Source: Catellatospora citrea
Lineage (GTDB): Bacteria; Actinomycetota; Actinomycetes; Mycobacteriales; Micromonosporaceae
Reading direction: 5' to 3'
Length of the DNA: 64,000 bases
Assembly: GCF_003610235.1 (NCBI RefSeq)
Contig: NZ_RAPR01000001.1
Coordinates: forward strand, 8,246,001 to 8,310,000
Part shown: positions 27,924 through 36,073 of the stretch, in pieces
Position numbering within the stretch: position 1 is the stretch's first letter
Layout: each line of letters begins with the position of its first letter
The notes under the pieces: generated by a model
The model's input: only the letters and a program-made list of their open reading frames with translations
Told to the model about the DNA's origin: nothing
Database searches by the model: none
Made by a program: the position numbers and the translations under genes

Positions 27924-28784
27924 TCAGCCGGGCAGCTCGGGGAAGCCTTCGCCGAGCGGGTCGTCACCGGTGCGCATGCGGTCGGCGTCGGCACCGCCGG
28001 TGTTCACCGCGCAGCCCTGCACCAGCAGCACGTACCGCAGCTCCTTGTGGATCTCACCGTTCTTGGTGCGGACCACCGTGTCGAACGGCACCCCGAAGGG
28101 GCACTGCAGGTGGCCGTCGAGCATGTTCATCGGCACGATGAGATTGATCGCCTTCACCAGCGCCTCGCGCTCGGCGGTGTCGAAGCGCGCCTGCTTGCCG
28201 TCGAACCAGAACTCGAACTCCTGCTCGTACTCGATGATGAGCCGCTGGCCCGGCTGCAGGATCAGCGGCAGCTGCTGGGCACGGCGGAACCGGGCGTCGC
28301 CGCGGGCCTTGTCGTCGGCGATGTCGTTGACCTCCAGCCAGTCCCCGCGGCCGGTGAACACGGTCATGCTGTTCGCCCGCTCGACCCGGCGCAGCTGGTA
28401 GCCCCGCACCAGCGGGAAGACCGTCTCGACGTCGTCGACGACCATGGGCGTGGCGCTGGTGTTGGCGATCGACAGCATCGCGCTCCAGCCGATGCGCTCG
28501 GCTTCGGTCTCCCCGTAGGCGGGGCGCAGCGCCATCGCGGTCTGGAACGGCCACTCCTGGGCGAGCAGCAGCGACGACCGTTCGATGTCGAGCGCGGACG
28601 GCGCGGCGGGCGGTTCGGGCTCGCCGCCGAACAGGCCGTACATGTCGTTGGTGAACCCGACGATCAGCGCGGCCGCGGTGAACACGGCAACGAGCAGCCG
28701 CACCGGACCCGAGTCGACGAGACGTTTGACCCGGCCACGCCGGGAGGGCACGGAGGGGTCGTTCCCGGCGTCTGGCGTCGTCAT
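27924..28784 (-). CDS. Membrane-anchored protein of unknown function
   Basis: A 286-residue protein I do not recognise. After a basic N terminus one TM helix (LLVAVFTAAALIVGFT, residues ~30-46) anchors a long extracytoplasmic region rich in beta strands (SMLSIANTSATPMVVDDVETVFPL; LPLILQPGQRLIIEYEQEFEFWF). Two Cys residues near the end may pair. ATG 28784 is chosen since the upstream frame adds unrelated sequence. It is convergent with the M4 protease without a gap. Confidence 0.7.
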   Translation of the reverse strand: MTTPDAGNDPSVPSRRGRVKRLVDSGPVRLLVAVFTAAALIVGFTNDMYGLFGGEPEPPAAPSALDIERSSLLLAQEWPFQTAMALRPAYGETEAERIGWSAMLSIANTSATPMVVDDVETVFPLVRGYQLRRVERANSMTVFTGRGDWLEVNDIADDKARGDARFRRAQQLPLILQPGQRLIIEYEQEFEFWFDGKQARFDTAEREALVKAINLIVPMNMLDGHLQCPFGVPFDTVVRTKNGEIHKELRYVLLVQGCAVNTGGADADRMRTGDDPLGEGFPELPG

Positions 28785-28940
28785 GATGTACCGAGCGTAG
28801 TGCCGTCCACGCCGGAGCGCGACACACACCGGGTGCGACGGGGTGACCTCCCCGCGAACTGGCGCAACGGACCACGGCTGCCCGTCGTCCTCGACCTGTC
28901 GACACACCTCACCAAGCGTGTCGAATCTCCAGGAACGGCG

Positions 28941-29687
28941 TCAGTAGTCGCGGCCCCAGCCGGGGACGGGTGGCTGCGGCCAGGTCGGAGGGACCGGCAG
29001 GGCCCTCAGCGGATGGTCTGACGTGAGCCCGTCGGCGAGGGTCCTGCCACTGAACCAGCCGAGCAGGACGTGTCCCGAGGAGGCGACCGTGGGGCCGTCA
29101 TCGGCCAGGTCCCAGGTCCGGCCGAGATCGGTCGCCTCGACGCGAGCAAGCGGAAAGCCCTGCGCCTTCAGCGCGGCGAGCGTTTCCGCGAGTGCCCACG
29201 TGACGTATCCGGGGGGCCAGTCCGCTGTTCGGTAGCCGACGGCGAGATCCAGGTGATGGGTTTCGAGTTCGCGCACGCACCGGCGGAGGGTGTACCAGGC
29301 CGGGTGACGCCAGCCCGCCAGCGCCGTGACCGTGCCGGCCCACGCCTCCGTGGACATGGTCCGGGCCTCGTGCGCGAATCGCTCCAGGCTGTCGTTCAGC
29401 TGCCCGACGAGTTCGGCGGCACGCAGGCTGGCGCCTTCCTCGACCGCTTGGGCCGGCACGGCGGCGTCGGCAGGGCGGCGGGGCGCACGGCCGTCCGTGC
29501 TGGCCGAGCGCAGCAGGCGCACGTAGGCGTCGGCACTGGTTGCGACGTGGGCCAGCACATGCGCCCGCGTCCAACGCGCCAGGCCCGAAGGGGCTCGCAG
29601 GCCGGTGTCGGACAGCGCCGCAGCGGCCGCGGTGAACCGGGCCGCCGACCGGACGACGTCGTCGACCATGCCGTCGACAGACTGCAT
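28941..29687 (-). CDS. DinB/MDMPI-type maleylpyruvate isomerase family protein
   Basis: A 248-residue four-helix-bundle protein of the mycothiol-dependent maleylpyruvate isomerase/DinB group. The metal-binding His pattern is visible: RAHVLAHVA near residue 42 and ELETHHLDL near 145. A C-terminal sterol-carrier-like region (GHVLLGWFSGR) follows. Members use mycothiol as thiol donor or cofactor. The true substrate is unknown. ATG 29687 gives the usual length. Confidence 0.88.
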   Translation of the reverse strand: MQSVDGMVDDVVRSAARFTAAAAALSDTGLRAPSGLARWTRAHVLAHVATSADAYVRLLRSASTDGRAPRRPADAAVPAQAVEEGASLRAAELVGQLNDSLERFAHEARTMSTEAWAGTVTALAGWRHPAWYTLRRCVRELETHHLDLAVGYRTADWPPGYVTWALAETLAALKAQGFPLARVEATDLGRTWDLADDGPTVASSGHVLLGWFSGRTLADGLTSDHPLRALPVPPTWPQPPVPGWGRDY

Positions 29688-29731
29688 ACCTCGATTCTCC
29701 CATGGTCGGCACGGCGCGTCGGCGGTCCGGA

Positions 29732-30157
29732 TCAGACCGCCGGCTCGACGATGACCACCGGGATCTGCCGCTTGGTCGTCTCCTGATACCCCCGGTAGCT
29801 CGGCATGGTCTCGACCATGAGCAGCCAGAGGCGCGGCCGCTCCGCCGCCGTGGCGGTGCGGGCTGTCGCCGCGAAAGTCTGCGAGCCGACCTGGACAGTG
29901 ACGGCCGGATCGGCGACCAGGTTGAGATACCAGGCCGGATGCCGGTCCGCTCCGGCATTGGAGGCGGCGACGAGGTAGCGCTCGCCGTCGCGGGCGTACA
30001 CCAGTGCGGTGCGGCGCAGGGTGCCCGTCCTGCGTCCACGAGTGGTCAGCAGCAGGTCGTTCATGCCGGGCCGGGCCTGGCCGCCCGTCTCGACGAAGCG
30101 CCGGATGTGCCCGGCCACCCAGGGAACCGGGCTGTCGGTGAGCTCCTCGGCGCTCAT
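29732..30157 (-). CDS. F420-type deazaflavin nitroreductase family protein
   Basis: A 141-residue split-barrel protein of the DDN/F420-dependent quinone reductase group. Hallmarks are LLLTTRGRRTGTLRRTALVY and YLVAASNAGADRHPAWYLNLVADP, both cofactor-side segments. Members reduce quinones or other electrophiles with F420H2. Its ATG overlaps the stop of the upstream NAD(P)H-binding gene (ATGA), so the two are co-translated and likely share the HxlR control region. Confidence 0.93.
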   Translation of the reverse strand: MSAEELTDSPVPWVAGHIRRFVETGGQARPGMNDLLLTTRGRRTGTLRRTALVYARDGERYLVAASNAGADRHPAWYLNLVADPAVTVQVGSQTFAATARTATAAERPRLWLLMVETMPSYRGYQETTKRQIPVVIVEPAV

Positions 30158-30783
30158 CCGGCTTCGACGCCCAGGTGGACGCGGTGGCGGGCCGGGTTCT
30201 CGATCTCTTCGAGCACGGCGACGGCGAAGTCGGGGTAGCTGATGCGGCTGGCGGCGTCGGCCGTGGCGACGCGGTACAGGCCGGTGCGTCCGGCGGCGTG
30301 GTCGAAGTCCCCGGCCGGGCTCAGGACCAGCCAGTCCAGGTCGGTCGTCGCCGCGTGCAGCGCGGCTGTGCCCGCCGCGTGGCCGAGGTAGAAGGAGCGG
30401 TACTCCTGCGGGTAGCCGGGCGTGTCCATCAGCGGGGTGCCGGATGCCGTGTCCAGCACCGAGGCCAGTCCGACGGTGACGAGCCGGCTGACCCGGGCCC
30501 GGGTCAGCCCGTCGAGCAGGGCATGTGCCGCCGCCGGGAAGAAGGTCGCGGGGTCCGCGGCGAGGTCGGCGGAGGCGTTGACCGCCGCGTCGTGCCCGGC
30601 CGCGACCCGGGCGACGTCGGCGGGGTCGGTCACGTCACCGGCCAGCACCTCGTCGGCGGCGAGGTCGACGTGGCGTGCGGGATCGCGTACCACCGCGGTC
30701 ACCTGATGTCCCCGCTGCCGTGCCTCGGCCGCGACGGCCCGGCCCGCCCGGCCGCCGGCTCCGAAGATGACGATCCTGCTCAT
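30154..30783 (-). CDS. NAD(P)H-binding reductase, NmrA/epimerase-like
   Basis: A 209-residue Rossmann protein beginning MSRIVIFGAGGRAGRAVA, the dinucleotide motif, with VLAGDVTDP as the second strand. It resembles the SDR-atypical NAD(P)H-binding family found next to HxlR regulators. ATG 30783 has AGAGGCGG upstream. It is divergent from the HxlR gene across a 101-base gap with a palindromic operator, so control by that regulator is likely. Confidence 0.9.
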   Translation of the reverse strand: MSRIVIFGAGGRAGRAVAAEARQRGHQVTAVVRDPARHVDLAADEVLAGDVTDPADVARVAAGHDAAVNASADLAADPATFFPAAAHALLDGLTRARVSRLVTVGLASVLDTASGTPLMDTPGYPQEYRSFYLGHAAGTAALHAATTDLDWLVLSPAGDFDHAAGRTGLYRVATADAASRISYPDFAVAVLEEIENPARHRVHLGVEAG

Positions 30784-30850
30784 GGTGCCGCCTCTCGGTG
30801 GTGTGGGCCGGGCGTGTTCCGGCCACACCGCGGACGTTATCCAGACGCGT

Positions 30851-30868
30851 GGTATCCGTTCGGATACC
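30851..30868. promoter_or_regulatory. Palindromic operator candidate for HxlR regulator
   Basis: GGTATCCG at 30851-30858 and CGGATACC at 30861-30868 form a perfect 8-bp inverted repeat with a 2-base spacer, between the divergent reductase and HxlR genes. It ends 3 bases before a -10-like box at 30872-30877. Confidence 0.75.
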
Positions 30869-30871
30869 GGC

Positions 30872-30877
30872 TACCAT
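30872..30877 (+). promoter_or_regulatory. Putative -10 box TACCAT of HxlR gene
   Basis: TACCAT ends 7 bases before GTG 30885, a leaderless layout. It settles the start codon and puts the palindrome at 30851-30868 over the polymerase-binding region. Confidence 0.55.
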
Positions 30878-30884
30878 CGCCCGC

Positions 30885-31244
30885 GTGATCGTGCCCCTGG
30901 CCCCGGACATGTTCGACGAGATCTGCCCGTCCGACCTGTCGCCGATCCGGTTCGGTGACAAGTGGACCGGCATGGTGATGCGCTGCCTGGAGGGCGGTCC
31001 GCGGCGCTTCTCGGAGTTGCGGGTGCCGCTGCGCGGCGTCACCGCGAAGGTGCTGACCAAGTCGCTGCGCACGATGGAACGCGACGGTCTGGTGCGCCGC
31101 CGCATCGCGGACCGGCAGGTGTCGTACGAGCTGACCGGGCTGGGCCTCAGCATGCTCGCCCCGATGGACGCGGCGTGCGCGTGGGCGCGCGAGCACTGGG
31201 ACGAACTGCTCGACGCCCGCGAAGGCGTCCCCGCCGAACGCTGA
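30885..31244 (+). CDS. HxlR-family transcriptional regulator
   Basis: A 119-residue winged-helix repressor. It has CPS near residue 15 (a redox-capable Cys in some members), GDKWTGMVMRCL, RFSELRVPLRGVTAKVLTKSLRTMERDGLV (recognition region) and YELTGLG (wing). Many HxlR proteins sense electrophiles or aldehydes and repress a divergent reductase. That fits the quinone-reductase-like neighbours. GTG 30885 is favoured by the -10 box; two paralogous genes follow within 10 and 39 bases. Confidence 0.93.
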   Translation: MIVPLAPDMFDEICPSDLSPIRFGDKWTGMVMRCLEGGPRRFSELRVPLRGVTAKVLTKSLRTMERDGLVRRRIADRQVSYELTGLGLSMLAPMDAACAWAREHWDELLDAREGVPAER

Positions 31245-31254
31245 AGGGATCATC

Positions 31255-31650
31255 GTGCGCCAGCTCTGGCAGACCCTGCCGCTGCACATCGAGCGCCCGT
31301 TCCACCAGTGGCGTTACATGACGTCTCACCGCACCCTCATCATGCGCAGCCACAACCGGCGCGATCCCGTCCACGGCGACGCCAGGTTCGAGGAGTCGAT
31401 CGACGTCGTGTTCAGCGGCGTGTACGCGATGAACACCCGGACCCACTACCGGGAGTTGTTCATCGCCAGCCTTGGCGACCTCACCGAAGTCGACGGCTAT
31501 CCCGAGATCCCGGAGCACCTCCGGCACCTCTTCGTGCACCTCACCGTGTCGGACGGGACAAACGAGGGCTTCGTGGTCTGCAGCAACGTCCTGGTCGACC
31601 CGGTCGGTGAGTTCGGGCTGCGGTACCCGGGCCGCTTTCGGCCGCAGTGA
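31255..31650 (+). CDS. Conserved protein of unknown family, copy 1
   Basis: A 131-residue protein I do not recognise. It is clearly paralogous to the next gene: both share LPLH.ERPF, SHRTL..RSH, SVDVVF-like strand, AMNTR.HYRELFIA.LGDLTEVDG, PE.PE and LTVSDGT..GFVVC. It has no signal peptide or TM segment. GTG 31255 has AAGGGA 6-7 bases upstream and lies 10 bases after the HxlR stop, so it belongs to that operon. The mixed beta pattern and conserved His, Arg and Asp residues suggest a small compact domain. Confidence 0.85.
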   Translation: MRQLWQTLPLHIERPFHQWRYMTSHRTLIMRSHNRRDPVHGDARFEESIDVVFSGVYAMNTRTHYRELFIASLGDLTEVDGYPEIPEHLRHLFVHLTVSDGTNEGFVVCSNVLVDPVGEFGLRYPGRFRPQ

Positions 31651-31689
31651 GGCGAACCGATCATCCGCGGCGATGGAGGGAGTCCCACC

Positions 31690-32100
31690 GTGCGCCCACT
31701 CGCGCTGAGCCTGCCGCTGCATGTCGAGCGGCCGTTCCGGCCGTGGGTGTACACGGTGTCGCACCGCACCCTCGTGCTGCGCAGCCACGGCCGCACCGAC
31801 CCGGGTCACAGCACGAGCAGGTTCGAGACCTCGGTCGACGTCGTGTTCGTGGACGTGCTCGCCATGAACACCAGGGCGCACTACCGCGAGCTGTTCATCG
31901 CCGACCTGGGCGACCTCACCGAGGTCGACGGCTTTCCCGAGGTTCCGGAGCGGTTCCGGCACCGGTACGCGTACCTCACGGTGTCGGACGGGACACACGA
32001 CGGCTTCGTCGTCTGCGGCAACCTCAATATCGATGAGAGCGGGGAGCTCGGCCTCCGGTGGGCGGCCCACGCCAGGCCGAGGCGGAGGTTCGTGGCGTGA
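31690..32100 (+). CDS. Conserved protein of unknown family, copy 2
   Basis: A 136-residue paralogue of the preceding gene, similar over its full length (for example SHRTLVLRSHGR, AMNTRAHYRELFIADLGDL, YLTVSDGTHDGFVVCGN). The C terminus differs and is basic (RPRRRFVA). GTG 31690 has GGAGGGAG upstream. The stop overlaps the methyltransferase GTG (GTGA). The tandem pair looks like a local duplication followed by divergence. Confidence 0.85.
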   Translation: MRPLALSLPLHVERPFRPWVYTVSHRTLVLRSHGRTDPGHSTSRFETSVDVVFVDVLAMNTRAHYRELFIADLGDLTEVDGFPEVPERFRHRYAYLTVSDGTHDGFVVCGNLNIDESGELGLRWAAHARPRRRFVA

Positions 32101-32822
32101 CACAGTGGACCAACGATGCGGCTATCCGGCGGTGGGGCGCCATGCCCCGGGTCGTGCTGGAGACGATGGAGCAGGATGGCGACTTCGCGAAGCGGCACCT
32201 GGTCAATCCGGTCCTGCTGCGGATGCTCGGCGACGTGCGCGGTCGGCGGGTGCTGGACGCCGGGTCCGGCAACGGCTATCTCAGCCGGATGCTGGCCGAG
32301 CGTGGCGCGCAGGTCGTCGGCGTGGAGCCCGGCCAGGCACTGTTCGACTTCGCCGTGGAGAAGGAGACGGAGCAGCCTCGCGGCATCCGATACGTGCAAG
32401 CGGACCTGTGCGATCTGCCGGATCTCGGGAGCTTCGACGCCGTGGTGGCCAGTATGGTGCTGCCTGCCATCCCCGACTGGGCGCCGGCCATGCGCGCGTG
32501 CGTGTCGGCGCTCGCGCCCGGCGGGCTGTTCGTGTTCACCGTCAACCACCCGTGCTTCGAGCAGTTGTGGCCGTCCTGGCGTGAGCACGGCGAATACCGC
32601 ACCAGGCGGTACCTCGCCGAATATGAGATCGAGGGACCGCACGGGGTCGACTTCCACCGGCCCCTGTCCACCTACCTCAACGAGCTGGCGGGACTGGGCT
32701 GCCGGCTGCGGGAGATCGCCGAACCGGGCCTGGATCCGGCGGTCGCCGAGGTCGGTCCGGAAGGCATCGACGCATACGTACACCTGCCGAACTTCCTGCT
32801 GGTGGCCGCCGAGCGCGGGTAG
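32097..32822 (+). CDS. SAM-dependent methyltransferase (class I)
   Basis: A 241-residue Rossmann methyltransferase. VLDAGSGNGYLSRMLAERGA is motif I, VVGVEPG motif II, YVQADLCDLP motif III and FDAVVASMVLPAIPDW motif IV. The Methyltransf_11-like fold is followed by a C-terminal part (NHPCFEQLW, PLSTYLNELAGLGC). GTG 32097 overlaps the stop of the preceding gene, placing it last in the HxlR operon. The substrate is not known. Confidence 0.92.
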   Translation: MTQWTNDAAIRRWGAMPRVVLETMEQDGDFAKRHLVNPVLLRMLGDVRGRRVLDAGSGNGYLSRMLAERGAQVVGVEPGQALFDFAVEKETEQPRGIRYVQADLCDLPDLGSFDAVVASMVLPAIPDWAPAMRACVSALAPGGLFVFTVNHPCFEQLWPSWREHGEYRTRRYLAEYEIEGPHGVDFHRPLSTYLNELAGLGCRLREIAEPGLDPAVAEVGPEGIDAYVHLPNFLLVAAERG

Positions 32823-32844
32823 CGCCCGGCGGCACGCCTGTTAA

Positions 32845-32888
32845 GAAGGGCACCTTCTACTACGGAATCCGATGGGAAGGTGCCCTTC
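32845..32888. terminator. Hairpin terminator with AAGGGCACCTT repeat
   Basis: Arms 32845-32857 (GAAGGGCACCTTC) and 32876-32888 (GAAGGTGCCCTTC) pair perfectly, and each arm is itself nearly palindromic. It sits between the convergent methyltransferase and S15 peptidase genes. I associate this motif with dispersed intergenic repeats in Micromonosporaceae (memory, not checked). Confidence 0.7.
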
Positions 32889-32894
32889 CTTCTG

Positions 32895-34808
32895 TTACTG
32901 GAAGCGGGTGCCGGTGGTGGGGTTCCAGGTGTTGTCTACGAGGACGGGGGGAGCGGTCTGCGGGGAGAGGGTTTGGGCGGTGAGGCCGGAGGTGGGGGCG
33001 ATCGGCAGCTTCAGGACGCTGGCGGTCAGGTCGATGGTGGCGGTCGCGCCGGTGGAGTGGGCGGTGGCGAACTCGGGGTCGGTCAGGGTGAGGACCAGGC
33101 CGAGGCGCTGGCCGGCGGGGATGATCTGGTCGATGGGGCGCAGCTTCCAGGTGATCGTGTAGTAGGTGCTGGTGTTCATGGCGGTGGTGGTGGTCAGCGA
33201 GTCGCGGTGCTGGCCGTCCATCCAGCCGCGGGACAGCACCTGGTATGCCGCGCTGGAGACGACCTTCGCGGTGTTCTTGTAGCAGGCGTCGTCGGTGCTC
33301 GACGAGGAACCCCAGCAGGACTCGGTGGTCAGCGTGCTGATGCCCTCGCCCGAGGCGCGGTAGTTGACCCGGGTGGCGGTGCCGTACGTGACGAGCTTCG
33401 CGGTCAGGGTGGTGGTCGCCTTGCTGGAGCGGACCCGGAGCGTGATCGTCGGCGTGCCTGAGATGCGCAGGTCAGAGGTCAGCACCGGGGTCTGGTAGAC
33501 CTTGCGGCCGGTGCGGGCGGTCGTCGGCGAGCTGACCGCGTTGGCCTCGCTGAGCGACGGCGCGTCGGTCAGCGACAGGCTGCCCGAGCCCGCGCCCGAC
33601 GACGCCAGCACGCCCGGGTTGCCGGTGCCCTGGAGCACGTAGTTGGTCGTGGTGGTGCCCGACGGCGGCCACAGCGCGCTGGTCTGCCAGACGTCGGCGG
33701 CCCGTTCGACGTCGGCCATCGGCTCGCTCATGATGCCGTTGTCGATGCCCTTGAGCCAGAAGTCGAACCAGCGGTGCAGCGTGTCCACCCAGGCGGCGCG
33801 GCGGAAGTCGAACGGGTCGACGTGGCCCTCCTGGGAGAGCCAGATCTTGCGGGGCACGTTGTTGGCAGCGAGCGCGTCCCACCACTGTCCGAAGTGCACG
33901 CCCTGCACGTTCAGGTCGTTCATGCCGTGTACGACGAAGACGCTCGCGTGCACCGACGCCGCGGCGGGGACGTAGTTACGGGCGCCCCAGAACGAGTTGT
34001 AGTTGCCGTTGCTCACGGCTCCGCTGCTCAGGGCGCTGGACACGGCGGTGCAGGTGCCGGACGGACGGCCGTTCACGGTGGTGTGCAGGCTCGGCACGGA
34101 GCTGACCTTCGGGTTCACCATGCCGTTGACGCGGTTGTAGTCGTACCAGCTGGAGATCGCCCCGATCGGCACGATGGTCTCCAGGCCCTGCACGCCGGTG
34201 GCGGCGACCGCGTTGGCGACGGTGCCGTCCCACGACTTGCCGATCATGCCGACCTTGCCGGTGGTCCAGGTCGTCGCGTTGACCACGGTGCCGCTGGCGG
34301 TGCGCCCGACGGCGCGGCCGTTGAGCCAGTCGATCACCGCCTTGGCACCTTGCACCTCCTCGGTGCCGCCGACGTCCTCGCAGCCGGTGGAGCGGCTGGT
34401 GCCGGCCAGGTCGGCGGCGATGAACGCGAAGCCGCGCGGCACGAAGAAGTTGTCGTAGTACAGCGGGAACTTGGTCACCGTGCCGTCGGCGGCGTAGGCC
34501 TTCTTCTCGGACTCGTTGCCGCGCCCGCAGCACTGGTAGTAGGGCGAGGCGTCCATGATGACCGGCACCTTCACCCCGGCCGTGGCGGCCTCGCGGGGCC
34601 GGATGATGTCCGCGACGACCTTGTCGGGGGTGCCGTTGCCGTCGTTGTCGAGGGTCGTCTCGACGTACACCGTCTCGCGGATGGCGGTGGCGTAGTCGTA
34701 GACCGGGTCGCTGAGCAGCGCGACGGGTGCAGCGGATGCGGGTGCGGCCAGCACGGTGGTGCCGAGCATGGCGAGCACGCACAGGAGGGGTATGCGACGC
34801 ATCGACAC
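32895..34808 (-). CDS. Secreted Xaa-Pro dipeptidyl-peptidase (S15 family)
   Basis: A 637-residue secreted alpha/beta hydrolase. A Sec signal peptide (residues 1-27, ending APASA-A) is followed by the catalytic domain with GKSWDG (nucleophile Ser), HGMNDLNV (Asp) and EGHVDPF (His). A C-terminal beta-rich domain (TPTITLRVRSSKATTTLTAKL; TDPEFATAHSTG) matches the galactose-binding-like domain of S15/CocE hydrolases. The family removes Xaa-Pro dipeptides or hydrolyses esters. ATG 34808 is used; ATG 34802 is equivalent. Confidence 0.93.
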   Translation of the reverse strand: MSMRRIPLLCVLAMLGTTVLAAPASAAPVALLSDPVYDYATAIRETVYVETTLDNDGNGTPDKVVADIIRPREAATAGVKVPVIMDASPYYQCCGRGNESEKKAYAADGTVTKFPLYYDNFFVPRGFAFIAADLAGTSRSTGCEDVGGTEEVQGAKAVIDWLNGRAVGRTASGTVVNATTWTTGKVGMIGKSWDGTVANAVAATGVQGLETIVPIGAISSWYDYNRVNGMVNPKVSSVPSLHTTVNGRPSGTCTAVSSALSSGAVSNGNYNSFWGARNYVPAAASVHASVFVVHGMNDLNVQGVHFGQWWDALAANNVPRKIWLSQEGHVDPFDFRRAAWVDTLHRWFDFWLKGIDNGIMSEPMADVERAADVWQTSALWPPSGTTTTNYVLQGTGNPGVLASSGAGSGSLSLTDAPSLSEANAVSSPTTARTGRKVYQTPVLTSDLRISGTPTITLRVRSSKATTTLTAKLVTYGTATRVNYRASGEGISTLTTESCWGSSSSTDDACYKNTAKVVSSAAYQVLSRGWMDGQHRDSLTTTTAMNTSTYYTITWKLRPIDQIIPAGQRLGLVLTLTDPEFATAHSTGATATIDLTASVLKLPIAPTSGLTAQTLSPQTAPPVLVDNTWNPTTGTRFQ

Positions 34809-34941
34809 ATGGTGTCATCGCCATGTATCACTGTCCATGAGCCCGAGTCGGTCGCGTGAAGCCGTTTCACGCCAGGCTTTCCGGCCCGCCGCACGGGCCC
34901 GTCGGCCGGGCGAGGTCGGTCGTCCGTGCCAGGCTGGGAAG

Positions 34942-35520
34942 GTGACGAAGACGCAGTACTACACGGCGACCAGCGCCGACGGCTTCATCGCCGACCAGGA
35001 CAACTCGCTCGACTGGCTGTTCGTCGTCGACCGCAGCGGCCCCGACCGGTTCAAGGAGTTCTTCGCCGGGGTCGGCGCGATGTGCATGGGCGCGACGACG
35101 TACGAGTGGGTGCTCGCCCACGACCAGTTGCTCGACCACCCCGAGAAGTGGCAGGCGTACTACGGCGATACCCCCTGTTGGGTGTTCAGCCACCGGGACC
35201 TGCCCGCGATCCCGGGCGCGAATCTGCACTTCGTGGCCGGTGACGTCGCCCCGGTGCACGACGCGATGCTCTCAGCCGCCGGTGCGGCCAACGTGTGGCT
35301 GGTCGGCGGTGGTGAGCTGGTCGGCCGGTTCGCCGACCTGGGGCGGCTCGACGAGATCATCATGGGGGTCACGCCGGTGTTCCTCGGCGGGGGAGCGCCG
35401 CTGCTGCCGCGTCGGCTGCTGTCGTCGCAGGTGCGGCTGACCCGCATCGTGCAGGACGGCCAGATCGCCGAGCTGACCTACGAGCTGGTCCACGAACCGC
35501 ATGGCTCAGCCGCTGACTGA
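34942..35520 (+). CDS. Dihydrofolate-reductase-like (RibD C-terminal) protein
   Basis: A 192-residue RibD_C/DHFR-fold reductase. Hallmarks are TSADGFIAD at the N terminus, LDWL, GATTYEW and VWLVGGGELVGRFADLGRLDEI in the NADP-binding half, and GVTPVFLGGGAPLL. It lacks the deaminase half of RibD. GTG 34942 is chosen since the first strand (TKTQYYTATSADG) starts there and a -10-like CAGGCT ends 6 bases upstream. A riboflavin role is unlikely because no rib genes are nearby. Confidence 0.92.
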   Translation: MTKTQYYTATSADGFIADQDNSLDWLFVVDRSGPDRFKEFFAGVGAMCMGATTYEWVLAHDQLLDHPEKWQAYYGDTPCWVFSHRDLPAIPGANLHFVAGDVAPVHDAMLSAAGAANVWLVGGGELVGRFADLGRLDEIIMGVTPVFLGGGAPLLPRRLLSSQVRLTRIVQDGQIAELTYELVHEPHGSAAD

Positions 35521-35584
35521 CCGGCCGGCGACGAGGCGGGCGGCCGGACGCCGGGGAGGCCCCCAGGCCGGCGCGACGTGTTGC

Positions 35585-35615
35585 GGGCGGTGCCCCCAAG
35601 TGGGGAGCACCGCCC
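35585..35615. terminator. Hairpin between convergent genes
   Basis: gggcggtgcccc (35585-35596) pairs with ggggagcaccgccc (35602-35615) with a one-base bulge, between the DHFR-like gene and the convergent lipoprotein gene. Confidence 0.7.
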
Positions 35616-35625
35616 ATGGAAACCC

Positions 35626-36021
35626 TCAGGCCATGCACTTCGCGCCGGAGATGCCGATGGCCAGTTCCGCGCCGGAGGCGGCCAGCACGGTGACGGCGTT
35701 GACGTCGCCGGTGTAGGCGACCTCGGCCGCGGATTCGCAGAGTCGCAGTGCCGTGGCGTCATCCTCGTCGCCGAGGGAGGTGCCGACCACGACCGAGGTG
35801 CACTGCCCGTTCACGGCGACCGACCGGACCTCGGCGCTCTTGAGGTGGTCCTTCACCAGGTCGCCGACGCCGCCACAGGAGTCCGGCGGCTGTGCCGCGG
35901 CCGATGCGCCGGTCGCCGCCGGAGGCGGAGTGTCGGCCTCGCCGCCACAGCCGGTCAGGGCGACGGATGCGCCGAGCGCCACCGCCGCCAGCAGGGAAGT
36001 GGTTCGGCTGTGGGATCTCAT
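35626..36021 (-). CDS. Small lipoprotein of unknown function
   Basis: A 131-residue exported lipoprotein. The signal MRSHSRTTSLLAAVALGASV leads to the lipobox LTGC, then an Ala/Pro-rich spacer and a ~90-residue domain with four Cys (SCGG, QCTS, LCES, KCMA) that could form two disulfides. I do not recognise the domain. It lies downstream of the methyltransferase and ABM genes on the same strand, 52 bases after the methyltransferase start side, but it has its own initiation region. Confidence 0.75.
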   Translation of the reverse strand: MRSHSRTTSLLAAVALGASVALTGCGGEADTPPPAATGASAAAQPPDSCGGVGDLVKDHLKSAEVRSVAVNGQCTSVVVGTSLGDEDDATALRLCESAAEVAYTGDVNAVTVLAASGAELAIGISGAKCMA

Positions 36022-36073
36022 GTGGTCACCGTTCTGCAGGGGTGGACGAGGTGGGAGGGGAGACGCGACGCCG

